A stretch of 64,000 nt of DNA from assembly GCF_900116855.1 (NCBI RefSeq), contig NZ_UETD01000002.1:62001-126000 (forward strand). Reading direction: 5' to 3'. The notes under the pieces were generated by a model, which did no database searches, was not told where the DNA came from, and saw nothing but the letters and a program-made list of their open reading frames with translations. Each line of letters opens with the position of its first letter. The stretch's first letter is position 1. Below, in pieces: positions 49,017 to 59,171 of this stretch. Made by a program: the position numbers and the translations under genes. Source of the stretch: Ruminococcus flavefaciens. Its GTDB lineage: Bacteria > Bacillota > Clostridia > Oscillospirales > Ruminococcaceae.

Positions 49017-51353
49017 TCATACAGTGACAAGTTTGGTAACTGATATTTCGTTATCTTTGATATCGATTTTTATACGGTCTCCCCTGCTGATCTCTGAATT
49101 GATCATCATACGGGCAAGTTTGCTTTCCACAAGTTCGGAAACTCGCCGCCTGATTGGTCTGGCTCCATATCTGGCTGCCTCCTTAGTATCTACGACTATT
49201 TCAGAAACTTTATCGGTGAAGTCGAGAGTTATACCAACAGTTTGAGCGCGAAGCCTTAGTTTTTCAAGCTCTTTGCGGCTTATTTCAAGAAGCTCATCGT
49301 ATTCAAGCGGTCCGAAGACGATCACTTCATCTATCCTGTTAAGAAATTCAGGAGAAAAGCTTTTTCTGATAGCGGAAAGTGTCATTTCTTCTCGGTCATT
49401 AACGCTATTACTTTCAAAGCCTAAAGAATTCGATGTGAGTATCTCCTCAGCTCCGACATTTGACGTCATTATGATCATACAATTTCGGAAGCTGACCTGT
49501 CTCATCACAGAATCCGTAACGATGCCATCTTCGAGGATCTGCAAAAGTATATTCAGAACTTCACGGTCGGCTTTTTCGATCTCATCAAAGAGTACAAGCG
49601 AATACGGCTTTCTTCTCACTTTTTCACAAAGGTTGTGATCATTACTGTCGTAGCCTGCATATCCCGGAGGAGCTCCTATGAGCTTGGAAACAGAATGTTT
49701 TTCCATATATTCGGACATATCTATCCTGATCAGGTCCCTTTCTCCGTCAAAAATACTATCAGCAAGAGCTTTGGCGAGCTCGGTCTTTCCGACACCTGTT
49801 GCTCCGACGAATAGAAATGAAGCCATTGGTCGACTGCTGTCACGAAGTCCTGACCTTGCTCTGAAAACCGCTTCCGTTATCTTTGATATTGCTTTTCTGT
49901 GACCGATTATACGATCCGAAAGCTTATCAGACAGACTTGAAAGCCTTTTGGCTTCGGCATAGGTTATTCTGTTAACAGGAACTCCTGAATGCATTGATAT
50001 AACAGAGTATACGTCATTTTCGGTAAGTTCTGTAACACCAGAAATACTGACAGTACTTTTCAGTTCACTCAGCTTTCTGTCATTCATGGATATATAATCT
50101 GTTCCTATATCCGGTGCTGTTTCGCCTGCTCGTATTTTTGCTGCGGCACAGGCTTCATCAAGTATATCGATCGCCTTATCAGGAAGAAATCGGTCGGTTA
50201 TATATCGCTGTGACATTTTAACTGCAAGAGAGACGATTTTTTCATTGATACTGACTCCGTGATACTTTTCATAGTTGCTTTTCAGACCGTTTATGATGTT
50301 TATACAGCTCTCTGTATCGGGCTCTGAAATCTTAACCGGCTGAAAACGTCTTTCAAGGGCATGATCTTTTTCTATAGATTTTCTGTATTCATCGAATGTT
50401 GTTGCCCCGATTATCTGCAGCTCTCCTCTTGCAAGCTGCGGCTTCATTATATTAGCTGCGTCAATAGCTCCCTCAGCGGCGCCTGCCCCCACAATGCTGT
50501 GTATTTCGTCAATAAAAAGGATTATATTTCGCGCGCTGACTGCTTCATCCACACAAGCCTTGACACGTTCTTCAAAATCTCCTCTATACTTAGCTCCTGA
50601 CAGCAAAGAAGTCAGGTCAAGACTGAATATATACTTGTTTTTAAGGCTGACGGGAACGGCGTTACGCATAAATAACTCGGCAACGCCTTCAATTACAGCA
50701 GTTTTGCCCACACCGGCTTCGCCGATAAGACATGGATTATTTTTGCTCCGTCGAGCAAGTATCTGAAGTATCCTGCTGACTTCATTTTTCCTTCCAATGA
50801 GCGGATCGTTTTTTCTGACCTCAGTAATATCAGTCATATTCCGTCCGTATCTGAACAAATTTGGATATTTTGAAGGCCTTGGCTTCAGTGCATCTTTAAG
50901 TTCAAAACTTGTTTTTTTGTCAGACATTAAACAGAGCTTATCACATATATAGCCCATATCTCCGCCGTTTTTCCTGATAAGAGTACAAGCTGTACAAGTG
51001 CTTTCCTTTATTATTGCTGTGAGAATATGCTCTGCCGATGCTTGTTTACTATCTGATGAAGCGGCATCACTGCAGGCTTTTTCCAGTATTCTCTTTGTCG
51101 CGGCGGTAAAAAATCTCTGATTAAGGACTGATGGCGTGCCCTGTCCGACAAGTTCAATAATACTGTTTCTGAACGTCTCAAATGTGATCCCTCCGTTTTT
51201 CAGTATATCGGCGGCATCGGATGTATCTTCACCAAGTATAGACAGAAGTAAATGCTCACTCCCGACATAGGTATGCCCCATATCTGATGCATATACGACC
51301 GCACCTTCGATTATATCTGCCGACTTTTTTGTGAATTTACTGTTATTGATCAT
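49017..51353 (-). CDS. clpC: ClpC-type AAA+ unfoldase
   Basis: 778 residues. The N-terminal Clp-N double repeat (residues 1-145; SEHLLLSILGE) is followed by AAA-1 with Walker A GEAGVGKT near 215 and LFIDEIHSIVGAG, a short middle domain (no ClpB-length coiled coil), and AAA-2 with GATGVGKTE near 505 and VLFDEIEKAD. The absence of a long middle domain argues for ClpC rather than ClpB. It would feed proteins to ClpP, encoded 1.6 kb away. The usual ctsR-mcsA-mcsB genes are not beside it, which is unusual for a Firmicute clpC. Confidence 0.9.
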   Translation of the reverse strand: MINNSKFTKKSADIIEGAVVYASDMGHTYVGSEHLLLSILGEDTSDAADILKNGGITFETFRNSIIELVGQGTPSVLNQRFFTAATKRILEKACSDAASSDSKQASAEHILTAIIKESTCTACTLIRKNGGDMGYICDKLCLMSDKKTSFELKDALKPRPSKYPNLFRYGRNMTDITEVRKNDPLIGRKNEVSRILQILARRSKNNPCLIGEAGVGKTAVIEGVAELFMRNAVPVSLKNKYIFSLDLTSLLSGAKYRGDFEERVKACVDEAVSARNIILFIDEIHSIVGAGAAEGAIDAANIMKPQLARGELQIIGATTFDEYRKSIEKDHALERRFQPVKISEPDTESCINIINGLKSNYEKYHGVSINEKIVSLAVKMSQRYITDRFLPDKAIDILDEACAAAKIRAGETAPDIGTDYISMNDRKLSELKSTVSISGVTELTENDVYSVISMHSGVPVNRITYAEAKRLSSLSDKLSDRIIGHRKAISKITEAVFRARSGLRDSSRPMASFLFVGATGVGKTELAKALADSIFDGERDLIRIDMSEYMEKHSVSKLIGAPPGYAGYDSNDHNLCEKVRRKPYSLVLFDEIEKADREVLNILLQILEDGIVTDSVMRQVSFRNCMIIMTSNVGAEEILTSNSLGFESNSVNDREEMTLSAIRKSFSPEFLNRIDEVIVFGPLEYDELLEISRKELEKLRLRAQTVGITLDFTDKVSEIVVDTKEAARYGARPIRRRVSELVESKLARMMINSEISRGDRIKIDIKDNEISVTKLVTV

Positions 51354-51523
51354 ATTTTTCCTCCTTATCTGTCTCTATAATATTATGCCATTTTTTTCAT
51401 GCGATAACTGTCGAAAACAGAAATCTTTTATGAACTGTAACACTTTTTTTCAGTTGGCATACTATGTACTATGAAGCGCAGATAAAGCGGTTCAAATACA
51501 TCAATTCAAGGAGTTGTTCAATT

Positions 51524-51658
51524 ATGTGTAATTCATGCTTCGGAGGAAATAACTGCTGGTGCATCATTCTTTTAGTACTTCTGGTGATCATTCTTTTCTC
51601 AGGCTGCGGCAATAACGGCTGTGACTGTGGAAATAACAACTGCGGCTGCGGCTGCTGA
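51524..51658 (+). CDS. Small Cys/Asn/Gly-rich membrane peptide
   Basis: 44 residues from ATG 51524 (CAAGGAG upstream): MCNSCFGGNNCWC, a hydrophobic segment IILLVLLVIILF, then SGCGNNGCDCGNNNCGCGC. Ten cysteines in 44 residues and one membrane span. It loosely recalls the YjcZ-type spore or membrane peptides but is not a clear member. The terminator at 51667-51695 follows. Possible roles (metal binding, envelope structure) are guesses. Confidence 0.65.
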   Translation: MCNSCFGGNNCWCIILLVLLVIILFSGCGNNGCDCGNNNCGCGC

Positions 51659-51664
51659 TAACCA

Positions 51665-51698
51665 AAAAAGGGACTGCTTTTGCAGTCCCTTGATCTTT
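51665..51698. terminator. Bidirectional terminator between the peptide gene and clpX
   Basis: AAGGGACTGC pairs with GCAGTCCCTT around TTTT, T- and A-rich on both sides. Confidence 0.9.
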
Positions 51699-52985
51699 TT
51701 ATTCAGCTTTAAGCAGCTTGTTCCTTCTGTTTGTGAGAAGCGGCTGTACACCGTTTACCACACAGTCAGCTGTAACTGTTACCTTTGCGATACTTCCGTC
51801 AGACGGAACGGTAAACATGGTATTCATAAGGATAGACTCAAGTATTGAGCGCAGTCCGCGGGCACCTGTTTTCTGAGCTATAGCTTTCTTAGCGATCTCT
51901 GTAAGAGCATCATCCTCTATCTCAAGCTCGATATCATCGTAGCTGAAAAGCTTCTTATACTGCTTGATAAGTGCGTTCTTAGGCTCTGTAAGGATTCTGA
52001 CAAGTGAAGCTTCGTCCAGCTCTTCAAGTACGGATATAACAGGGAGACGGCCAACAAATTCAGGTACCATACCGAACTTAACAAGGTCTTTAGGCACAAC
52101 CTTCTTGAAAAAATTGTCCATTTCTTCCTTGTGGGGCTTTATCTCGCCGCCAAAACCGATAGGAGCCTTTCCGATACGCTTCTGTATCTGCTTTTCAAGA
52201 CCATCAAAAGCACCGCCGCAGATAAACAGGATATTCTTTGTGTTTATCTGTATAACTTCCTGATTTGGATGCTTTCTTCCTCCCTGAGGCGGAACATTTG
52301 ATACTGTTCCTTCTATGATCTTCAGAAGAGCCTGCTGTACTCCCTCACCGCTTACGTCACGGGTAAGAGAGGTGTTTTCGGACTTTCTGGCTATCTTATC
52401 TATCTCATCAATATAAATGATGCCTCTTTCAGCAGCCTTGATATCAAAATCGGCAGCCTGAATAAGCCTGAGGAGAACATTTTCAACGTCATCACCGACG
52501 TAACCTGCCTCTGTTATAGTCGTAGCGTCAGCGATAGCAAAAGGAACATTGAGAAGCTTTGCCAGTGTCTGTGCAAGGAACGTCTTACCTACACCCGTAG
52601 GTCCGAGCAGAAGAACATTGCTCTTCTGAAGCTCAACACCGTCATTTTCGGTAAGCTCCTTCTCGTTTTCCTGGCTCATTATTCTCTTATAATGATTGTA
52701 AACAGCAACAGAAAGCGATATCTTTGCATCGTCCTGACCGATGACATACTCGTCCAGGAAAGACTTGATCTCCATAGGCTTCATAAGAGTCAATGAAGAT
52801 GTATCCTTATCGGATTCTGATTTTGCTGCCTTTCTGTGAGCTTTAGCCACTCCGGGTCCATAGAGCATCTCATAGCAGTAAGTTACGCATTCATCACATA
52901 TATTGGATGAACCGGCAGAAAACATACTGCGAACCCTGTTTTCCCCCTTGCCGCAGAAGCTGCACGATTTAAACGTTTCAGCCAT
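51699..52985 (-). CDS. clpX: ClpX AAA+ unfoldase
   Basis: 428 residues. N-terminal zinc-binding domain [15 protein letters not shown] ... ICDECVTYC, single AAA+ module with Walker A GPTGVGKT near residue 120, Walker B YIDEIDKI, and the [23 protein letters not shown] segment containing the sensor/pore region. Delivers tagged proteins to ClpP, whose gene is 9 bases upstream. The order on the minus strand is tig-clpP-clpX, the widely conserved proteostasis group. Confidence 0.97.
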   Translation of the reverse strand: MAETFKSCSFCGKGENRVRSMFSAGSSNICDECVTYCYEMLYGPGVAKAHRKAAKSESDKDTSSLTLMKPMEIKSFLDEYVIGQDDAKISLSVAVYNHYKRIMSQENEKELTENDGVELQKSNVLLLGPTGVGKTFLAQTLAKLLNVPFAIADATTITEAGYVGDDVENVLLRLIQAADFDIKAAERGIIYIDEIDKIARKSENTSLTRDVSGEGVQQALLKIIEGTVSNVPPQGGRKHPNQEVIQINTKNILFICGGAFDGLEKQIQKRIGKAPIGFGGEIKPHKEEMDNFFKKVVPKDLVKFGMVPEFVGRLPVISVLEELDEASLVRILTEPKNALIKQYKKLFSYDDIELEIEDDALTEIAKKAIAQKTGARGLRSILESILMNTMFTVPSDGSIAKVTVTADCVVNGVQPLLTNRRNKLLKAE

Positions 52986-52994
52986 TTATAACCC

Positions 52995-53585
52995 CTACCT
53001 TTTTGTTATGACCTTATCGATAAGTCCGTATTCAAGTGCTTCGTTAGCAGTCATGTAATTATCGCGCTCACAAGCTGCATGGATCTCCTCTATGCTCTTG
53101 CCTGTGTTGTTTGCGAGAATTTCCTCAAGGCGATCTCTTGTGCGCTCAAGGTTTTTAGCATGGATCATGATATCAGTCTGCTGACCGCCGAGTCCGCCGC
53201 CTATAAGGGGCTGATGGATCATGATCTCACTGTTCGGAAGAGCGATCCTCTTGCCTTTTGCGCCTGATGAAAGGAGAAATGCTCCCATGGACGCAGCCAT
53301 ACCGATACATATTGTTGATACATCGCACTTGATATAATTCATTGTATCATATATAGCCATACCTGCAGTTACTGAACCGCCCGGGCTGTTGATGTATAAA
53401 GAGATGTCCTTTTCGGAATCCTGACTTTCAAGATACAGAAGCTGTGCAACGACAACGCTTGCGGTCGCGTCATTTACCTGATCTGAAAGCATAATAATTC
53501 TGTCATTGAGCAGTCTTGAATATATATCATATGATCTTTCGCCTCTGCTTGTCTGTTCAACGACATAAGGTACCAGTACGCTCAT
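52995..53585 (-). CDS. clpP: ClpP protease subunit
   Basis: 196 residues. Catalytic Ser in [11 protein letters not shown], His in [11 protein letters not shown], Asp in the [18 protein letters not shown] segment. N-terminus [26 protein letters not shown] gives the axial loop. Self-assembles into a 14-mer with ClpX or ClpC on the ends. A terminator at 53611-53640 separates it from tig, so it may also have its own promoter. Confidence 0.97.
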   Translation of the reverse strand: MSVLVPYVVEQTSRGERSYDIYSRLLNDRIIMLSDQVNDATASVVVAQLLYLESQDSEKDISLYINSPGGSVTAGMAIYDTMNYIKCDVSTICIGMAASMGAFLLSSGAKGKRIALPNSEIMIHQPLIGGGLGGQQTDIMIHAKNLERTRDRLEEILANNTGKSIEEIHAACERDNYMTANEALEYGLIDKVITKR

Positions 53586-53610
53586 AATTTATCGCCCTTT
53601 CTTTAAAAAC

Positions 53611-53640
53611 AGTTGTCCCACAATAAGCTGCGGGACAACG
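53611..53640 (-). terminator. Terminator between tig and clpP
   Basis: GTTGTCCC (53612-53619) pairs with GGGACAAC (53632-53639); on the minus strand TGTTTTTAAAG follows. Confidence 0.8.
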
Positions 53641-53673
53641 ATACTTTATATGCTAAATTAGTCGAAAAAGCTA

Positions 53674-54981
53674 TTATTCAGCCTTTTCCTCTGCAACAGT
53701 GTTATCAACCACAGCGTTTTCCTTAACAAGCTCTACTGCCTTCTGAACTCTGAGGTCTGTAGTATATTCATCAAGAGGAATGAACTGCTTAACTGTCTCA
53801 ACATCAATATTATTTGCTGCAGCGATCTCGCCGAGACCGTTGTTGAGCTCTTCATCAGAGATCTCGATATTCTCAAGGTCTGCGATCTTCTCAAGAGCAA
53901 GTCTGAGCTTAACTTCACTGACAGCTCTGTCTCTGTATGTCTCTCTGAATGAGTCCATATCCATACCTGTGTACTGGAAGTACAGCTTGATGTCCATGCC
54001 CTGCTGTGCGAGCTGCTGCTCGAATGATCTCATAAGAGCGTCTATTCTCTGCTCATACATACAATTCGGGATAGGTGCATCTACCTTCTCGATAAGAGCT
54101 GTCATTACAGCATTCTCAAAAGCAGAATCCGCCTGACTTACAGCAGCTTCCTCAAGCTTTGTCTTGATATCATCCTTGTACTCAGCAACTGTGTCGAACT
54201 CTGTTGCATCCTTTACAAGGTCATCATTGATCTCGGGAAGTTCCTCATAGCTGATGGACTTGAGCTTACACTTGAATGTAGCTTCCTTGCCTGCGTAATC
54301 AGACATCTGATAGTCCTCAGGGAAAGTTACGTTTACATCGAACTCATCGCCGATATTGTGGCCAACGATCTGATCCTCGAAGCCGGGGATGAACTGACCG
54401 CTGCCGAGACGAAGAGGATGATCCTCGCCCTTGCCGCCTTCAAATGCTTCGTCACCGAAGAAGCCTTCAAAGTCGATAACAACTTCATCATCCATCTGAG
54501 CTGCTCTGTCGTCAACAGAAACGATACGAGCATTCTTCTTTCTGATGATCTCGATCTGCTTTTCGATATCCTCGTCAGTGATCTCCTTAACTTCCTTGGG
54601 AGCCTTGATTCCCTTATAGTCAGATATCTCGATCTCAGGCTTTGTAACACATACTGCCTTGAGCTCAACACCTGTTTCCTTATCGATAGATGTAACTTCT
54701 ACATTAGGTCTGTCAACGAGTACAAGACCTGTCTCCTTAACAGCAGCATCGATCTCGGGACCGAGGAGTGAATTGATAGCACCCTCGTAGAAAGCGCCCT
54801 CACCGAACTCTCTCTCAGCAAGCTTTCTTGAAACCTTGCCCTTTCTGAAGCCCTTGATCTGGATGTTCTTCTTCTGTCGCTGGTATTCCTTCTCAACAGC
54901 TGCCTCAAAAGCAGCAGCGTCGATTGAAATTACTAACTCTGTAGTATTCACATCTGTTTTGTTTGATGATTTTAAACTCAT
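53674..54981 (-). CDS. tig: Trigger factor (ribosome-bound chaperone)
   Basis: 435 residues with the three usual parts: the N-terminal ribosome-binding domain with GFRKGKVSRKLAE (the GFRxGK signature) near residue 45, the FKBP-like PPIase domain at about 150-240 (DDEVVIDFEGFF), and the C-terminal chaperone arms. It meets nascent chains at the ribosome exit. Ribosome binding site TTGGAGGAC. First gene of tig-clpP-clpX. Confidence 0.96.
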   Translation of the reverse strand: MSLKSSNKTDVNTTELVISIDAAAFEAAVEKEYQRQKKNIQIKGFRKGKVSRKLAEREFGEGAFYEGAINSLLGPEIDAAVKETGLVLVDRPNVEVTSIDKETGVELKAVCVTKPEIEISDYKGIKAPKEVKEITDEDIEKQIEIIRKKNARIVSVDDRAAQMDDEVVIDFEGFFGDEAFEGGKGEDHPLRLGSGQFIPGFEDQIVGHNIGDEFDVNVTFPEDYQMSDYAGKEATFKCKLKSISYEELPEINDDLVKDATEFDTVAEYKDDIKTKLEEAAVSQADSAFENAVMTALIEKVDAPIPNCMYEQRIDALMRSFEQQLAQQGMDIKLYFQYTGMDMDSFRETYRDRAVSEVKLRLALEKIADLENIEISDEELNNGLGEIAAANNIDVETVKQFIPLDEYTTDLRVQKAVELVKENAVVDNTVAEEKAE

Positions 54982-55082
54982 ATTGATACGTCCTCCAATA
55001 TTTATATAACATACTTGGTATATTATACCACATTTGCAAAAATATTTCTACTGATTTTCAACACTTCTGCATAATGCACAAA

Positions 55083-55775
55083 TCACATGATTTTTTCAGG
55101 GATAAACTGTAAATAATCCCCTGCAATAAGATGAAAATTTATGTCATCGTATGTATTTTTTACGCACAGATCATGTGCTGAGCGACCATGTATATGTCCG
55201 TAATAGCAATCTTTTATCTTGTAACGGTACAATATCTCAAGAATGTCGTAATTAAAATTTGTGGCAAAGATGGGCGGATAGTGCAGAAAAACTATTGGTT
55301 CAAGTTCATCTGCCAGAGCAGACTTTATTGAAGTCTCAAGACGCTGCACTTCCCTTTTCAGAACTTTTTCGTCCTGAGTCTCTCCGGGCATATTCACCCA
55401 GCCTCTTGTGCCGCATATTCCGTATTTATCATATTTATAGTGGTTGTTATGCAGTATTTTTATAGAGCTGCAGCCTTCTGAAGCAAGGAACTCCTCCATT
55501 TTACGCATAGTTGTCCACCAATAATCGTGATTTCCTTTTATGATGACCTTCTCGCCCGGAAGATCGTCTATAAAATGAAAGTCAGGAGCTGCTTCCGCAA
55601 GAGACATACCCCATGATATATCTCCCGGAAGTACTACTGTGTCATCTTCTTTTATAAGTTCGAGCCAGTTTTTCTCGATCCGCTCCTGGTAATCCTGCCA
55701 CCCCGGAAAGATACTCATGGTCTTTTCAGGATTGCCTTTACACAGGTGCAGATCGGCAAGTACGAACAAGCTCAT
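55083..55775 (-). CDS. Metallophosphoesterase of unknown substrate
   Basis: 230 residues of the calcineurin-like superfamily: DLHL near residue 8, GDISWG near 50, KGNHDYWW near 78, FLHYPP near 170 and GHIHG near 200 provide the metal ligands. It is not of the YfcE type found at 40.6 kb. It follows thrC by 3 bases on the same strand, so it is probably cotranscribed; the substrate is unknown. Confidence 0.88.
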   Translation of the reverse strand: MSLFVLADLHLCKGNPEKTMSIFPGWQDYQERIEKNWLELIKEDDTVVLPGDISWGMSLAEAAPDFHFIDDLPGEKVIIKGNHDYWWTTMRKMEEFLASEGCSSIKILHNNHYKYDKYGICGTRGWVNMPGETQDEKVLKREVQRLETSIKSALADELEPIVFLHYPPIFATNFNYDILEILYRYKIKDCYYGHIHGRSAHDLCVKNTYDDINFHLIAGDYLQFIPEKIM

Positions 55776-55778
55776 ATT

Positions 55779-57272
55779 TTATATGCCCAGTGTCCTGAGC
55801 ACATAATCCTTCTGGTCTGCTTTATCGATTACGTCGCTGAAGCGCTCGGGCTTGTTTCTGAGGTCAGCAAGAGCAGCAGGGACAGGAATATTCGAGAGCT
55901 GAGCGATCTTGTCGACCTTGTCATACTCATCTATGTCAGAAGCCTTGCCCTCAAGTGCTTCAAGAACAGCTGCACTGAACTTATAGGGGCTTGCTGTGGA
56001 AGCTATAACAGTTTTTGTTGTATCTCCAGAGGTCTCCTTATAATCCTTGTAAACCTTTACAGCTACTGCTGTATGAGTATCACAAGTGTATGAATATGTC
56101 TCATATACAGAGTGGATGGTAGCCTTTGTCTGACCATCATCACAGAAGCCTGCAGCGAACTCTTCCTTGAGCTTTTTCTTTACATCATCATTTACTTCAT
56201 ATCTGCCCTCTGAAGCAAGCTTGCCGAACCACTCTCTGATAAGAGCGTCATTGCGGTCAGTCATCAGATAGAGAAGTCTCTCAAGATTGCTGGAGATAAG
56301 GATATCCATTGAGGGAGATACTGTTGCATAGAACTGCCTGTTCCTGTCATAGATACCTGTGTTGATGAAGTCAGTGAGAACGTTGTTGATATTTGAAGCA
56401 CAGATGAGCTTGTTGACCGGGATACCCATGTGCTTTGCATAGTAAGCAGCAAGGATATTACCGAAGTTTCCTGTGGGAACAACAATATTGATCTTATCGC
56501 CGAGAGCGATCTCGCCATCCTTCACAAGCTCTGCATAGGCAGATACATAGTAAACGATCTGAGGCACAAGACGTCCCCAGTTGATAGAATTTGCGCTTGA
56601 GAAGATCATTCCGTTGTCGTCAAGAGCTTTCTTCACATCATCATTTGTAAAAATTGCCTTTACGCCGTTCTGGCAGTCGTCAAAATTACCCTTGATTGCA
56701 CAAACGCCGACGTTTGAACCTTCCTGAGTTTTCATCTGACGTTTCTGCATGGGGCTTACTCCGTCCTCGGGATAGAATACGAGGATCGAAGTTCCCTCAA
56801 CATCTTTGAAGCCTTCGAGAGCAGCCTTGCCTGTATCACCGGAAGTTGCCACAAGAATAACGATCTTCTTGTCAAGCTTTATCTTCTTTGCAGATGTTGT
56901 AAGGAAGTATGGAAGGATCTGGAGAGCCATATCCTTAAATGCACAGGTAGGACCGTGCCAGAGCTCCAGCATATATGTACCGTCAAAGAGATGAGCTATC
57001 TCAGCAATGCTCTCAGTCTCAAAGTTCTTTGTGCTGTAAGCATTATCTGTACAATAGTGTATCTCCGCATCGGTAAAGTCAGTGAGATATTTTGAAAACA
57101 CATAGGCAGCTCTGTCAGCGTATTTCATATCACCGATAGCTTTTATCTCATCAAGTGTAAGCTGCGGGATACTCTCGGGAACAAAAAGCCCACCCTCGGC
57201 TGAGATACCCTGAGTAATAGCGTCGGCACTGTTGACCTTGACATCACTGTTTCTTGTGCTGTTATAAAACAT
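55779..57272 (-). CDS. thrC: Threonine synthase
   Basis: PLP enzyme converting O-phosphohomoserine to threonine. 497 residues, the longer (fungal/proteobacterial-like, class without SAM regulation) type. PLP-lysine segment HGPTCAFKDMALQ near residue 107, then ATSGDTGKAALEG (phosphate loop) and VPTGNFGNILA. No thrB or hom in the window. Precedes the metallophosphoesterase by 3 bases. Confidence 0.95.
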   Translation of the reverse strand: MFYNSTRNSDVKVNSADAITQGISAEGGLFVPESIPQLTLDEIKAIGDMKYADRAAYVFSKYLTDFTDAEIHYCTDNAYSTKNFETESIAEIAHLFDGTYMLELWHGPTCAFKDMALQILPYFLTTSAKKIKLDKKIVILVATSGDTGKAALEGFKDVEGTSILVFYPEDGVSPMQKRQMKTQEGSNVGVCAIKGNFDDCQNGVKAIFTNDDVKKALDDNGMIFSSANSINWGRLVPQIVYYVSAYAELVKDGEIALGDKINIVVPTGNFGNILAAYYAKHMGIPVNKLICASNINNVLTDFINTGIYDRNRQFYATVSPSMDILISSNLERLLYLMTDRNDALIREWFGKLASEGRYEVNDDVKKKLKEEFAAGFCDDGQTKATIHSVYETYSYTCDTHTAVAVKVYKDYKETSGDTTKTVIASTASPYKFSAAVLEALEGKASDIDEYDKVDKIAQLSNIPVPAALADLRNKPERFSDVIDKADQKDYVLRTLGI

Positions 57273-57283
57273 ATTATCACCCT

Positions 57284-57661
57284 TCAGAATATGAAATTGT
57301 AGCCTGTTGTATCATAGGCATTTAAAATATAATCAATGCTGAGCACCTTGCCTGCGTCGATGATGACTTGTGCGACATCAAACCTCGGCTGAAGTATATT
57401 CGGGTACTTACAGCAATAATCAGCGGCAGTCTTTATTATCAGACCGCGTTTTCGTTTGTTGACGGCTTCAAATCCTGAGACCATGCTGTCAGGCTTACGG
57501 GATTTAACTTCAACAAAAGCGATATAGTCACCATTTTCGGCGATTATATCGATCTCACCGCCTTTGATCCTGTAATTCCGTGCGGTGATCTTATATCCAC
57601 GCTCGATAAGGTAAGCACATACACTTTCCTCTCCGAGTTTTCCTATTTCACTTTTCGTCAT
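57284..57661 (-). CDS. YraN-family (UPF0102) nuclease-like protein
   Basis: 125 residues with the restriction-endonuclease-like fold of UPF0102: GKLGEESVCAYLIERGYKI near the start, GGEIDIIAENGDYIAFVEVKSRK (residues E-D...E-x-K) in the middle. The usual neighbour rnhB overlaps by 14 bases. Thought to act in DNA repair or recombination; function not proven. Confidence 0.92.
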   Translation of the reverse strand: MTKSEIGKLGEESVCAYLIERGYKITARNYRIKGGEIDIIAENGDYIAFVEVKSRKPDSMVSGFEAVNKRKRGLIIKTAADYCCKYPNILQPRFDVAQVIIDAGKVLSIDYILNAYDTTGYNFIF

Positions 57662-58271
57662 AAAGCTTCTTCAAAAAAGTTCTGCGGTGTACATCTGATA
57701 TACCGTATTCCGCAAGTTTTTCATAATGCATGGCAGTTCCATAGCCCTTATGCTTGCCGAAGCAATATTGCGGATACTTCTCATCAAGCTCACGCATATA
57801 CCGGTCTCTTGCAACCTTTGCAAGGATAGAGGCAGCTGCTATGGAAGCTGATACGGCATCTCCATGAATAACATATCTGCATTCGCAATCAATGTCGGGA
57901 AGTCTGTTGCCGTCAATAAGTGCAATGTCAGGCTGTACTCCGAGTCCGGCTACCGCTCTCTTCATTGCAAGCATTGTAGCCTGAAGAATATTCAGACGGT
58001 CAATCTCCTCGACAGATGCGGTGGCGATACAGTAAGCATCAGCCTTTTCTATGACCTCATCATACAGAAGCTCTCGCCTCTTTTCTGAGATCTTCTTGCT
58101 GTCATTTAGATAATTGATCAGCACATCGTCATTAAGAACGACTGCAGCAGCATATACATCACCGGCAAGAGGACCTCTGCCGGCTTCGTCAACTCCGCAT
58201 ATCACAGGATATTCTTTGCGAAGCTGTGAATCATAATCAAAAAGTTCCTTGTGGAGAATGATCCTTGCCAT
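57648..58271 (-). CDS. rnhB: Ribonuclease HII
   Basis: Removes ribonucleotides from DNA. 207 residues. Metal-binding acids: CGVDEAGRGPLAGDV (the DEAGRG motif) near residue 27, ALIDGNRLP near 115 and the C-terminal HKGYGTAMHYE. Overlaps rbgA by one base upstream and yraN downstream, in a housekeeping operon. Confidence 0.97.
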   Translation of the reverse strand: MARIILHKELFDYDSQLRKEYPVICGVDEAGRGPLAGDVYAAAVVLNDDVLINYLNDSKKISEKRRELLYDEVIEKADAYCIATASVEEIDRLNILQATMLAMKRAVAGLGVQPDIALIDGNRLPDIDCECRYVIHGDAVSASIAAASILAKVARDRYMRELDEKYPQYCFGKHKGYGTAMHYEKLAEYGISDVHRRTFLKKLYDEK

Positions 58272-59152
58272 TACTGCTCCTTCTGCGGAGGAGCTTCAAG
58301 GGTTATCCTGCCAAGCTTACCGCTTCTGAATTCATCCAGCACAGTGATTGCAGCACGTTCCGTATTGATCTCTCCGCCTGATATCATCATACCACGCTTT
58401 TTTCCGACTTTTTCGAGAAGATCGAGACCGGTATCTTCGTCTGAGAGTTCGATCTTATATCTTTCGGTGAGAGAATTCGGATAATTCTCGGCAAGGTATG
58501 AGAGCAGCTTCATGGCAAGAGTTTCGATATCAAGTATATCGTCGCTTATAGCGCCTGTAAAAGCAAGCCTTACAGCTACACTCTGATCTTCAAATTTTGG
58601 CCAGAGTACTCCCGGCATATCAAGCAGCTCGGTGTTATTATCCAGCTTTACCCATTGTTTGGTTCTTGTTACGCCCGGTCTGTCCTCGACCTTCGCGCGC
58701 TTAGACCCTGCTAACTTATTTATAAGCGATGATTTACCGACATTAGGGATGCCGACTATCATAAGTCTTATAGCCGCACCTTTCATGCCGTTCTTTTCAC
58801 GCTTATCCATAAGCTCTTTCAGCACAGTGTTTTTCAATGCAGGCAGAATGGACTTCAGTCCCTTGCCTGATTTGCAATCTACTGCAAGCGCTTCACAGCC
58901 ATTGCATCTGAAATAATTTATCCACTGCTGAGTTGATCTCTCGTCAGCAAGATCGCTTTTATTTAGCAGAACCAGTCTTGGTTTATTCTTTGTCATATGA
59001 TCCATTTCGGGATTTCTGCTGCTGAGAGGCGAACGTGCATCTACTATCTCAACAACTGCATCTACAAGGGAAAGATTTGCTGCGATCAGTCTCCTTGTTT
59101 TAGCCATATGTCCGGGAAACCACTGGATCTGTTTCATGTCGGTATTATCCAC
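58271..59152 (-). CDS. rbgA: Ribosome biogenesis GTPase RbgA/YlqF
   Basis: Circularly permuted GTPase that helps mature the 50S subunit. About 293 residues. Order of motifs G4-G5-G1-G3 is seen: LNKSDLAD (G4), then IVGIPNVGKSSLINKLAG (G1, P-loop), then DMPGVLWP (G3). The best start is GTG 59152, 5 bases after AGGAGG; ATG 59137 (MKQIQWFPGHM) is the alternative. The N-terminal WFPGHMAKTRR is the family signature. Confidence 0.95.
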   Translation of the reverse strand: MDNTDMKQIQWFPGHMAKTRRLIAANLSLVDAVVEIVDARSPLSSRNPEMDHMTKNKPRLVLLNKSDLADERSTQQWINYFRCNGCEALAVDCKSGKGLKSILPALKNTVLKELMDKREKNGMKGAAIRLMIVGIPNVGKSSLINKLAGSKRAKVEDRPGVTRTKQWVKLDNNTELLDMPGVLWPKFEDQSVAVRLAFTGAISDDILDIETLAMKLLSYLAENYPNSLTERYKIELSDEDTGLDLLEKVGKKRGMMISGGEINTERAAITVLDEFRSGKLGRITLEAPPQKEQ

Positions 59153-59171
59153 ACTTGCCTCCTGTGGGTCA

